The notes under the pieces were generated by a model. It was not told the origin of the DNA, ran no database searches, and saw only the letters and a list, made by a program, of their open reading frames with translations. A stretch of DNA of 64,000 bases from Verrucomicrobiia bacterium. GTDB lineage: Bacteria; Verrucomicrobiota; Verrucomicrobiia; Verrucomicrobiales; Akkermansiaceae. How positions within the stretch are numbered: the first letter of the stretch is position 1; the number at the start of each line of letters is the position of its first letter. The stretch spans positions 124,001 through 188,000 of the forward strand of contig JAUIJD010000002.1 of assembly GCA_030431475.1 (NCBI GenBank), written 5' to 3'. Positions 23,676 through 31,594 of the stretch are shown here, piece by piece. The position numbers and the translations under genes are program-made.

Positions 23676-26600
23676 TCAGTGGAAGTCGTGGGAGCGGGTG
23701 GCGTGGGAGGAGCGGGCCTCGGGGAGGGGGCGCAGGGCGGTGACGTAGACGGTGCGCTGGTCGCCCTCGGAAACCTGCACCCGGCCCTCGGCGAGAAGAA
23801 AGGCTTCGGCGACGATCACCAGCCGGAGTTCGGCGAAGGTGCGGCGCGGGACGAAGAGGTTGGCGATGCCGGTCTCGTCCTCGAGCGAGATGAAGCAGTG
23901 GCCCTTGGCGGTGCCGGGACGTTGGCGGCAGATGACGAGGCCGCCGACTTCAACGGGGGCACCGTGCGGCAGCGTCTGCAGGGTGGCGGCGTCGGTGAGT
24001 TCCAGGCCGCTGTGGCGGCGCCAGAGCTTCATCGGGTGCGGCCCGGAGGAAAGCCCCTGGGTTTCGAGGTCGGCGGAGAGCCGCTCGGGCAGGGTCATGG
24101 GTGGGAGGGGGCCGCCTGCGGCGGAGTGCCGGGTGCCGGGTGCCGGGTGAGAAGTGGAAGAAGGACCTTCTTCCCTGGACCTTTGGCATGGGGCTCTGGG
24201 GGTTTCCGAAAGGAGGTCGTCGTGGAGGGGGAGCTCGACCTGCCACATGGCCTCGCGGCGGTGGGGGCGTTCGGGGAGATCGTTGAGGGCACCGGCCTTG
24301 GCGAGCAGCCGGCGCTCGCGGAGGTTCGGGTCGACGCGGTGGAGGAGGTCGTCGAGACCGCTGAAGGGCTGCTGGATGCGTTGCTGGAGCAGTCGGTCGA
24401 GGGTGGCGGTGGACAGGCCCTTGATCCGGTGGAGGCCGAGCCGGAGGGTGCGGTCGTCGATGACTTCCGTTTCCCGGCTACTATGAACGCAGGAGACGGG
24501 AAGGATGTGCAGGCCGCGGCGTTTGGCATCGTGGATCAGCGAGTGGGCGGAGTAGAAGCCCATCGGCTGGTTGTTGAGCAGTCCGGTGTAGAAGGCGGCG
24601 GGGTGGTGGACCTTGAGCCAGCACGAGTGGTAGGCGATGAGGGCGAAGGCCAGCGCGTGGCTTTCGGGGAAGCCGTAGAGCGCGAAGTTGCCGATGGAGC
24701 GGACGACCTTCTCCTGCACCTCGCCGTCGATGCCTCGTTCGTCCAGGCGGTTTCGCAGCTTGGCGGTGACCTGCTTCATTCGCTCGTCGGAGCGGTGGAA
24801 GGACATGGCGCGGCGCAGTTCGTCGGCCTCGGCACCGGTGAAGCCGGCGAGGATCATGGCCATCTTGAGCACCTGTTCCTGGAACAGGGGTACGCCCAGG
24901 GTGCGCTCGAGGACGGGCCGGAGGTCGGGGTGGATGAAGTCGGGGGGCTCGGTGCCGTTGCGGCGGCGCAGGTAGGGGTGGAGCAGGTCGCCGACGATGG
25001 GACCGGGGCGGACGATGGCGACCTGGATGGCGAGTTCGTAGAAGTTGTCGGGCCGCAGGATGCGCAGGGTGGACATCTGGGCGCGCGACTCGACCTGGAA
25101 GGTGCCGACGGTGTCGGCGCGGTGGAGCAGGTCGTAGACGGCGGGGTCGTCGAGCGGGATGCGGGCGGGGTCGATGGGCGTGCCGCGTTCTCCGCAGAGG
25201 GTGAAGGCATCCTGCATGGCGGCGAGCATGCCGAGGCCGAGCAGGTCGATCTTGACGATGCCGAGGTCCTCGCAGTCGTCCTTGTCCCACTGGACGACGG
25301 TGCGCCCGGGCATGGCGGCGGGTTCGATGGGGACGATCTCGTCGAGCCCGCGGTCGCAGATGATCATGCCGCCGGAGTGCTGGCCGAGGTGGCGCGGCAT
25401 GCCGAGCACGCCGCGGTAGAGCTTGTCCAAAGCCGCGGCGCGCGGGTGCGACGGCGGGACGAGGCCGCCGAAGGGGTCATCGTCCTCGGGGGTCTCTGTG
25501 CTGCCGGTGGGGGTGCCGATTTCATAATCGGCGCTCCTTTGATGGTGGCCGGTCGAGGAGAAGCGGTCGGCCAGCGAGGGCGGAAAGCCGAGCACCTTGG
25601 ACATCTCGCGGAAGGCGGAGCGGGGGCGGTAGGTGATGACGTTGGCGGTCATGGCCGCACCGCGGGCGCCGTACTTTTCGAAGACGTACCGGATGACCGA
25701 CTCGCGGCGCTCGCCGGAGGGGAAGTCGATGTCGATGTCCGGCCACTTGCGCTGGTTCTCGGACAGGAAGCGCTCGAAGACGAGGCGCTGGCCGAAGGCG
25801 TCGACGTGGGTGATGCCGAGGACGAAGCAGACGACCGAGTTCGCGGCCGAGCCGCGGCCCTGGCAGAGGATGCCGCGGCGGCGGGCGAAGCGGACGATGT
25901 CGCGGACGATGAGGAAGTAGCCGGAGAAGCCGAGGCGGTCGATGAGCTCGATCTCGCGGTCGATCTGGGCGAGGGCTTTTCCACGAGGTTTGCCGTATCG
26001 ATCGCGGGCGCCCTCGAGGCAGAGCCGGCGGAGGAGGGCGGTCTGGTCGGGCATCGACATCGGCTTGCCCGAATCGTCGGGGAAATCCGGGAAGCGGTAG
26101 CCGAGATTCTCGAGGGTGAAGTCGAGGCGTTCGTCGAGGCGGCGGACGTTTGCGAGGGCTCCGGGGTGGTCGGCGAAGAGGCGGGCCATGTCCCGGGGCG
26201 GCTTGAGGTGGCGTTCGCCGTTGGGGGCGAGGAGGCGGCCGGCGCGGTCGAGCGGGACGTGGTGGCGCAGGCAGGTGAAGGCATCGGCCAGCAGCCGGTC
26301 GGCGCGGGTGGCGAAGAGCGGGGCGTTGGTGGCGAGCAGCGGGAGCTTGAGGTGGGCGGCGAGGTCGACGAGGTGGCGGACGAGTCGCTCGTCGTCGCGC
26401 AGGCCGTGGCGCATGATCTCGACGTAGACGTTTCCGGGGCCGAAGAGCTCGACGAGCGACTTCGCGGCGCGGAGGGCGGCCGGCCGGTCGTCGCGGACCA
26501 GATGACGCATCACCGGTCCCTCCCGGTCGCCGGTGAGGGCGACGAGGTGACCGCCGTCGAGGGGGGCGTGGGGGGCGATGGCGCCGAGGTGGTGGTTGGT

Positions 26601-26870
26601 GAGGTGGCGGGAGAGGATGCGGTAGCCGTCGCGGGTGGCGCACAGGACCGGGATCGGGGCGCCGTCGATCTCGAGCGTGGCACCGACGAGGGCCCGGAGG
26701 CCGCACTCGAGGGCGGCGTGGTGGGCTCGGGCGGAACCGTAGAAGCCCTCGTGGTCGGTGAAGGCGAGGGAGGTGTAGCCGAGTTCGGCGGCCCGCCGGA
26801 CCATCGCCTCCGGCTGGCTGGCGCCACGGAGAAAGGAGAAGGCGGAACGGGCGTGGAACTCGCTGAGCAT
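23676..26870 (-). CDS. dnaE2: Error-prone DNA polymerase DnaE2 (ImuC)
   Basis: 1064 residues. It is the alpha-subunit-type translesion polymerase of the ImuA-ImuB-DnaE2 mutasome. The PHP domain is N-terminal (residues 1-290), followed by the polymerase with the catalytic aspartates in WPDIDIDFPSG near 400 and CQGRGSAANSVVCF near 345. A C-terminal OB domain follows (APVEVGGLVICRQRPGTAKG). The start MLSEFHARSAFS at 26870, 11 bp after the imuB stop, is preferred over upstream starts that overlap imuB. A Ser/Pro-rich insert (about residues 911-937) precedes the OB domain. Confidence 0.94.
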   Translation of the reverse strand: MLSEFHARSAFSFLRGASQPEAMVRRAAELGYTSLAFTDHEGFYGSARAHHAALECGLRALVGATLEIDGAPIPVLCATRDGYRILSRHLTNHHLGAIAPHAPLDGGHLVALTGDREGPVMRHLVRDDRPAALRAAKSLVELFGPGNVYVEIMRHGLRDDERLVRHLVDLAAHLKLPLLATNAPLFATRADRLLADAFTCLRHHVPLDRAGRLLAPNGERHLKPPRDMARLFADHPGALANVRRLDERLDFTLENLGYRFPDFPDDSGKPMSMPDQTALLRRLCLEGARDRYGKPRGKALAQIDREIELIDRLGFSGYFLIVRDIVRFARRRGILCQGRGSAANSVVCFVLGITHVDAFGQRLVFERFLSENQRKWPDIDIDFPSGERRESVIRYVFEKYGARGAAMTANVITYRPRSAFREMSKVLGFPPSLADRFSSTGHHQRSADYEIGTPTGSTETPEDDDPFGGLVPPSHPRAAALDKLYRGVLGMPRHLGQHSGGMIICDRGLDEIVPIEPAAMPGRTVVQWDKDDCEDLGIVKIDLLGLGMLAAMQDAFTLCGERGTPIDPARIPLDDPAVYDLLHRADTVGTFQVESRAQMSTLRILRPDNFYELAIQVAIVRPGPIVGDLLHPYLRRRNGTEPPDFIHPDLRPVLERTLGVPLFQEQVLKMAMILAGFTGAEADELRRAMSFHRSDERMKQVTAKLRNRLDERGIDGEVQEKVVRSIGNFALYGFPESHALAFALIAYHSCWLKVHHPAAFYTGLLNNQPMGFYSAHSLIHDAKRRGLHILPVSCVHSSRETEVIDDRTLRLGLHRIKGLSTATLDRLLQQRIQQPFSGLDDLLHRVDPNLRERRLLAKAGALNDLPERPHRREAMWQVELPLHDDLLSETPRAPCQRSREEGPSSTSHPAPGTRHSAAGGPLPPMTLPERLSADLETQGLSSGPHPMKLWRRHSGLELTDAATLQTLPHGAPVEVGGLVICRQRPGTAKGHCFISLEDETGIANLFVPRRTFAELRLVIVAEAFLLAEGRVQVSEGDQRTVYVTALRPLPEARSSHATRSHDFH

Positions 26871-26881
26871 GGGATGGAAGC

Positions 26882-28342
26882 TCAGGTTCCGTAGTGGCCT
26901 TCGAGGCGCCATTGCTCGGGGGGGAGGTGGGCGAGGCGGAAGAAGCCGGTGGCAAGTTGGACGTCCCACTCGATGCGGCGCCAGCGGTCCTGCTCGTCCC
27001 ACCAGCAGCCGGAATGGAGGAAGGGGCCGCGGGAGCGGAGGATCTCACCACGGTGGGGGCCGGAAAGCAGGGCGAGCGGGGTCGGGCCGGGGGAGAAGGC
27101 GACGTGGATGGCGTAGGGGGGGCGGAAGCGCCGGAGCGGCACCGGACAGGCAGGCCAGGCATCGCTTTCCACGGCGGCGACGGAGGGCGGACGGATGTCC
27201 GACGCCGCTTCCCGGTGATCCGTGGGAAGCGTGGGGATGCCGACGCGTCGATCTCCGAGCAGGGCCTCGAGTCGGGCGAGGGTTTCCTGCCACTGCCGGG
27301 GCCGGGGGAGCTGGTGCTGGAAGGCGTCGCGCTGGGCGACCTCGGGATCGGCCGTTTCGGCGTCGAGGGAGAGGCGCTCGACGGCGGCGGGGAGCTTGAG
27401 GTTCTCAAGCAGGAGGCGCACGGGGTCGAGCAGGGCGTCGGTGCGTGGTTCGGGCAGGTGGAGGAGACGCTCGAGCTCCGAACCATCCTCGAGGTGGAAG
27501 CCGAGCCGCAGGGTGCGTGCGGCGACGTGGCGGGCATGGAGTCGCGCGGTGAGCGGACCGAGCAGGCGCTGGAAGGCAAAGGCGAGCGGCTCGCTGTCGT
27601 GGATCGGATGCTCGAGATTAAGGGTCTGGGCGAGGTTCTCCGGCGGACGATGGAGCCGGAGCGGGCGTCGTCGTCGTTCGTGGAGGAGGTCGTGCCATGT
27701 GCCGGCATCCGGGCCGAGGCGCTCGGTGAGGGCCTGGCGGGGGAGCTTCATGAAATCGCCGAGAGTGTGGAGCCCCCACGATTCGAGCAGCTTGAGCAGC
27801 GCCGCACCGCCGGGCAGCACACCGAGGAGGGAAAGCGGCAGCGGCATCACCGTGTCGGGCGTGACGAAGCTGCCGTGGCAGTTCTCCACGCGCACGGCGA
27901 GGCCGGCGAGGTCGGGCGTGGCGGCGCGGACGTGGCGCAGTTCTTCGCCGCCGTGCATTTCCAGCCAGTCGAGGCGGCCGGTCTGGCGGGTGGTGGCGCG
28001 GGAAAGATCGAGCAGGAGGGTGTCGGTCGTGGCGATCTCGAGGTCGGGCGTCAGGGTTTCGGCGTGGCCGATCATCTCCGCCAGCAGGCTCGCCTCGTGG
28101 TCGGGGCGGGGCGTCAGCACCTGCAGCCCGGGGCAGCGGACCAGCGCCCGGTTGAGCGGCCAGCCGGCGTCGATCCCGGTGCGGCGAGCGGCATCGTTCA
28201 CCGCGAGCAGCGGAAGCTTCACGCGCTCGACGATCGTGTCGTCCTCGAGCGCGAGCACCCCGCAGGGCAGGCGCCAGGCATCGGGCCGGGCGCGCAGAGC
28301 GGCGTGGACGGGCAGGTCGACCAGATGGAGGGCAGCGAACAT
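26882..28342 (-). CDS. imuB: ImuB, inactive Y-family polymerase-like protein
   Basis: 486 residues from the ATG at 28342 (MFAALHLVDLPVHAALRARP). ImuB resembles a Y-family polymerase but lacks most active-site acids; it links DnaE2 to the sliding clamp. The palm region shows TDTLLLDLS near 130 in place of the active SIDE motif, and the first-motif DxxxFFA is replaced by HLVDLPVHA. It lies second in the operon between imuA and dnaE2. In-frame upstream codons reach into a tandem repeat encoding IPIPIP and are not plausible as protein. Confidence 0.88.
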   Translation of the reverse strand: MFAALHLVDLPVHAALRARPDAWRLPCGVLALEDDTIVERVKLPLLAVNDAARRTGIDAGWPLNRALVRCPGLQVLTPRPDHEASLLAEMIGHAETLTPDLEIATTDTLLLDLSRATTRQTGRLDWLEMHGGEELRHVRAATPDLAGLAVRVENCHGSFVTPDTVMPLPLSLLGVLPGGAALLKLLESWGLHTLGDFMKLPRQALTERLGPDAGTWHDLLHERRRRPLRLHRPPENLAQTLNLEHPIHDSEPLAFAFQRLLGPLTARLHARHVAARTLRLGFHLEDGSELERLLHLPEPRTDALLDPVRLLLENLKLPAAVERLSLDAETADPEVAQRDAFQHQLPRPRQWQETLARLEALLGDRRVGIPTLPTDHREAASDIRPPSVAAVESDAWPACPVPLRRFRPPYAIHVAFSPGPTPLALLSGPHRGEILRSRGPFLHSGCWWDEQDRWRRIEWDVQLATGFFRLAHLPPEQWRLEGHYGT

Positions 28343-28364
28343 GCGGGAGATGGCGGACGGGGTT

Positions 28365-28395
28365 GGGATGGGGATGGGGATGGGGATGGGGATGG
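28365..28395. repeat. Hexanucleotide tandem repeat (GGGATG)5
   Basis: Five perfect GGGATG units plus one base fill most of the 53-bp gap between the imuA stop (28396-28398) and the imuB start (28342). Changes in repeat number would alter the imuA-imuB spacing but no reading frame. Confidence 0.75.
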
Positions 28396-29025
28396 TCAGC
28401 CGGACTTTCTTTCGCGTTCGCGGGTGAGTTCGAGGCGCTCGAGAAGTTCGCAGCGGGGGCGGTCGAAGTCTTCGAGCCCGAGGCGGGCGTTGAGGGCAAG
28501 ACGCAGGCTGGCGCAGGGGACCTGCGGGCGTGCGGACATCACGACGAGCCGGCAGCTGCGGGCCTCGGCGGAGAGCTTGAGGCGCCACCAGACCGAAGCG
28601 GGCAGGCGGGTGAGTTCGCGGCGGTCGATGCCGCAGGTATCGAGCAGGACAAAGGGAACGTTGCCGTCGCGGACGAGCAGGTCGGCGGCCTTGAGCATCT
28701 CTCCGGTTTCGCGGCAGCGGACCCAGAGCAGGCGCGAGCAGGCGGCGGCGGTGAAGGAAGCGGGATCGAACTGATCGCGGCCGTCGATGAGGATGAAATC
28801 AGGGAGTGCGGCCGTGGTTTCGGTGTCGTCGATCAGGGCGGCCAGAAGGAGGGGGAGGCCGGAGCCGATGACTTCGGAGATGGCGCCGGCGGGGAAGAGC
28901 CCGGGGTGAAAACGTTCGGCAGGAGGCGCGGAAGGGAGCCCCTGATCTGGTGGAAGATCAGACGCGTGGGCCTGCGGGAACTTTTCCCGCAGCTGCCGTC
29001 TCAACTCCTCGACCCCGGGCGCCAT
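28396..29025 (-). CDS. imuA: ImuA (RecA/SulA-like) translesion-synthesis accessory protein
   Basis: 209 residues. It resembles the RecA-fold ImuA/ImuA2 proteins that accompany ImuB and DnaE2. The segment PAGAISEVIGSGLPLLLAAL near 46-65 corresponds to a degenerate Walker A region. VPFVLLDTCGIDRREL and CRLVVMSARPQ are beta strands of the core. It is the first gene of the operon and is preceded by a LexA-type operator and sigma70-like promoter. Confidence 0.82.
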   Translation of the reverse strand: MAPGVEELRRQLREKFPQAHASDLPPDQGLPSAPPAERFHPGLFPAGAISEVIGSGLPLLLAALIDDTETTAALPDFILIDGRDQFDPASFTAAACSRLLWVRCRETGEMLKAADLLVRDGNVPFVLLDTCGIDRRELTRLPASVWWRLKLSAEARSCRLVVMSARPQVPCASLRLALNARLGLEDFDRPRCELLERLELTRERERKSG

Positions 29026-29053
29026 GAGGGCACTTCAGCACGGCGGGTAAAAG

Positions 29054-29094
29054 TGTTCAAGTGAACATTATCAGGAGTGGGCCAGGGTGATCAA
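29054..29094 (-). promoter_or_regulatory. SOS promoter with LexA-type operator for imuA-imuB-dnaE2
   Basis: On the minus strand, TTGATC (29094-29089), an 18-bp spacer and TAATGT (29070-29065) form a sigma70-like promoter. Overlapping the -10 is TGTTC-AAGT-GAACA (29054-29067), with a wider perfect palindrome TGTTCA-AG-TGAACA. This equals the TGTTC-N4-GAACA LexA motif known for Verrucomicrobia. The ATG of imuA follows 28 bp downstream. Confidence 0.85.
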
Positions 29095-29349
29095 GCCGGG
29101 GAGAGATCGGTTGCTTGATGGAGAAGATTCCAAGGATGACCCTGATGAGATTTCAATTTTGTCGGTCCGACGGTGCGCGGAACGTCCTGCGAGATGCCGG
29201 AAACCGGAAAAAGGATCCCATTGATCCTGTCCATCAGGTCCATCATGCTCCCCGATTCCCGGCGTTCCGCCTGATCCCTTCCCCCGCTTGATCGCCCTGG
29301 GGAATGAGCGAGCTCGGGCAAGGGGAGCGGGGTGGGGTTCTATTCGGAA

Positions 29350-29485
29350 GGGACGCGCGACGCTGTCGCGCTTCGCCTGAGCTTGTCGGCAGAAGCTTCC
29401 CGTTGCGGCCGTCCTGTTGGTGGAGTGCGCCTGGCGCGTTGGCGTTCTCTCTGACTCCGCTTGGCGCAACAGCGTCGCGCGTCCC
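29350..29485. repeat. Intergenic inverted-repeat element, copy 2
   Basis: Arms 29350-29371 and 29464-29485 match as inverted repeats at about 21 of 22 positions, and have the same sequence as the arms at 9432-9580. The inner part differs apart from short shared words next to the arms (TCGCCTG, ACTCCGC). The gap 29098-29540 (443 bp) holds only this element and the SOS promoter's upstream flank; I see no gene in it. Confidence 0.7.
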
Positions 29486-29540
29486 GGGGGGGCGCTTGGC
29501 CGTGCCGGGTGGAGTGGGATGCCGACGCGTCCCGGTCTTC

Positions 29541-30707
29541 TCAGGATTCGGCTTCGGCGGCCAGGCGGTGGCACAGCCAGAGGGCGCGGGGATGGTGGAA
29601 GAAGGACTTCCACAGGTTGCCCTTGAGGGTGGAGGAGGGTTTGCCGTCCTGATGCAGGTAGCCGAACCAGTCGCCGTGCTCCGGATCGGAGAAATGGTCG
29701 AAGGCCCAGGTGCGGCATTGCTCGTGCCTGTCGAGGTAGCGTTGCTCGCCGCTCAACCGGTGGGCCAGGAGGGTGGCGATGAGCGCCTCGTCGTGGGGCC
29801 ACCAGAATTTCATGGCGTGCCAGTACTCCTGCACCGGCTTGTCGAAGACATCGCGGAAGTAGAACAGGCCGCCGTGGTCGCGGTCCCAGCCGCGGTCCCA
29901 CATCCAGTCGAGCATGTCGCAGCCGAGCTTTGCCAGGCGCGAGTCGTTGCGGCGGCGGGCCTCCTCCATGATGAACCAGGCGCCTTCGATGGCGTGGCCG
30001 GGGTTGAGGGTGCGGCCGTCGAAGTGGTCGGAGATCGAGCCGTCGGGGGCGACGGTTTCCATGACGACCCGGAGGTCGGGTTTGACGAAAAGGCTCTCGA
30101 TTTCCTCAAGACAGCGATCGATCCAGGTGGTGGTGTCGTCGTTCTTGCCGAGGCGCCGTTCGAGTTCCTGGGCGGTGACCAGCGTGATCATGCGCGGGCC
30201 GAGACCGGTGAGCGGGCGGGCGGCGGTGAACTTCGGCGCGATGCGGCCCGGGGTGAAATTCCAGTCGGTGAAGCGGTCGAAAAGCTCTCGGGCCTTCGTT
30301 GCGGACCGATCCGAGCCGGTCGCCGCGGCGTGGGCGGCGAAGGCGATGGAAGCGAAGCTTTCCGAGTAGGCGTAGCGGCGCTTGCGGATCGGGGTGCCGT
30401 CGCGCGCGACGTGGAAGAACAGGCGTCCGTCGGCCGAGTCGGTGCATTTCTCCTCGAGAAAGCGCAGCCCGCTCTCGGCCCACTCGAGCCACTCGGGGCG
30501 GCGCTCCAGTTCCAGATGCAGCACGAGCAGCATCCAGCTCATGCGGCCCTGGGCCCAGACCGACTTGTCGCTGTCGACCAGCGTGCCGTCGCGGTCGAAG
30601 CAGTGGAGGAAGCCGCCGTGTTCCTCGTCGACGGCGCGCGGAAACCAGAACGGCAGGCAGTCGTCGCGGAGCTGTCGAAGGTAGAAGTCGGCGAGGTCTT
30701 CGGTCAC
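29541..30707 (-). CDS. AGE-family N-acylglucosamine 2-epimerase
   Basis: 388 residues, the usual length for the (alpha/alpha)6-barrel AGE family. It probably converts ManNAc, released by the lyase next door, to GlcNAc without phosphorylation. Family features include the HGGFLHCFDRDG start region, RKRRYAYSESFASIAFAA, the LNPGHAIEGAWFIMEEA catalytic-His motif near 235-250, and KFWWPHDEALIATLLA with a second conserved His. The start is a GTG overlapping the nanA stop (GTGA, 30704-30707). It is the last gene of a three-gene sialic acid operon. Confidence 0.87.
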   Translation of the reverse strand: MTEDLADFYLRQLRDDCLPFWFPRAVDEEHGGFLHCFDRDGTLVDSDKSVWAQGRMSWMLLVLHLELERRPEWLEWAESGLRFLEEKCTDSADGRLFFHVARDGTPIRKRRYAYSESFASIAFAAHAAATGSDRSATKARELFDRFTDWNFTPGRIAPKFTAARPLTGLGPRMITLVTAQELERRLGKNDDTTTWIDRCLEEIESLFVKPDLRVVMETVAPDGSISDHFDGRTLNPGHAIEGAWFIMEEARRRNDSRLAKLGCDMLDWMWDRGWDRDHGGLFYFRDVFDKPVQEYWHAMKFWWPHDEALIATLLAHRLSGEQRYLDRHEQCRTWAFDHFSDPEHGDWFGYLHQDGKPSSTLKGNLWKSFFHHPRALWLCHRLAAEAES

Positions 30708-31594
30708 GGCTGGAGGACAGGGGAATCGAGCTTTTCCCGGAGGGCGTCGAGTTGGGCCGGGGTCGGGTTGCCGACCGGAAGTCGGGCCGGGCCGAGCGGG
30801 ACGCCCTGCCAGCCCATCAGCGCCTTGGCGGCGCCGAGGTAGCCGACGGCGGCGAGGGTGTCGATGAGCTCGATGGACTCCTGCTGGAGTCGTTCGGCTG
30901 TTTCCAAGTCACCGGCCTCGAAGGCGGCGATGAGCTTCTGATAGAGCGGGGCGGCGAAGTTGTAGGAGGAGCCGACCGCGCCCTTGGCGCCGGCCTGGAG
31001 GGCGGGGAGGAGCTTCTCGTCGATGCCCCAGGGGATGTCGAAGCCGCCGATCGCGAGGCACTCGGCGTAGTTGTCGAGGTCGTCGTTGGTGAACTTGATC
31101 CCGGCGAGGTTGGGAATGCGCTTCGACGCCGCGGTGAGGAAATCCTGCATCGGGAAACGGACGCCGGTGAGGACCGGGATGTCGTAGTAGTAGAACGGGA
31201 GGTCGGGGGCGGCGCCGGCGACCTCCGCGCAGCAATCGACGAGGGAGTCGATGCTACCAGGCTTGTAGTAGCTTGGGGCGAGGGCGGCGACGGCAGCGAG
31301 GTCGAGGTCGGCGGCGGCGGCGGCGAAGACCTTGGCGTCCTCAAGGCAGTTGGTGCCGGCGTGGGCGACCACGGTGAGGTCGTGGGCAGGACCCGCCTCG
31401 GCCCAGGCGCGGAAGATGGCGAGCCGTTCGTCGCGGGTCAGCGAGTGGCCTTCGCCGGTGGAGCCGGTGATGAAGACCGATCGGATGCCCTGCCCGGCGA
31501 GGTGGGCGGCCTGGATCGGCACGACCTCCGGCGCGAGTGAGCCGTCGGGGTGGAAGGGGGTGTGGGTGGCGGCGACGAGTCCGTGGAGTTTCAT
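30704..31594 (-). CDS. nanA: N-acetylneuraminate lyase (DapA/NanA superfamily)
   Basis: 296 residues. A class I aldolase of the DHDPS/NAL superfamily, expected to split sialic acid into pyruvate and ManNAc. The NAL-type GSTGEGHSLT motif near 46-55 binds the carboxylate, YYYDIPVLTGV near 136 holds the catalytic Tyr, and GIKFTNDD near 165 contains the Schiff-base Lys. The NAL identity rather than dihydrodipicolinate synthase is supported by STGE, KFTNDD and the operon with an epimerase and a symporter. Its ATG overlaps the symporter stop (ATGA). Confidence 0.9.
   Translation of the reverse strand: MKLHGLVAATHTPFHPDGSLAPEVVPIQAAHLAGQGIRSVFITGSTGEGHSLTRDERLAIFRAWAEAGPAHDLTVVAHAGTNCLEDAKVFAAAAADLDLAAVAALAPSYYKPGSIDSLVDCCAEVAGAAPDLPFYYYDIPVLTGVRFPMQDFLTAASKRIPNLAGIKFTNDDLDNYAECLAIGGFDIPWGIDEKLLPALQAGAKGAVGSSYNFAAPLYQKLIAAFEAGDLETAERLQQESIELIDTLAAVGYLGAAKALMGWQGVPLGPARLPVGNPTPAQLDALREKLDSPVLQP

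Noticed and set aside
23184-26894. Long plus-strand open frame opposite dnaE2
   Set aside because: No recognisable motifs; codon pattern mirrors the dnaE2 gene, whose PHP and polymerase motifs are unmistakable.
26894-28774. Plus-strand open frame opposite imuB/imuA
   Set aside because: Antisense shadow; the minus-strand products match ImuB and ImuA in order and length.
29071-29901. Open frame through the inverted-repeat gap after the epimerase gene
   Set aside because: Arg/Pro-rich translation, runs through the palindromic element and the epimerase gene in another frame; no support as a gene.
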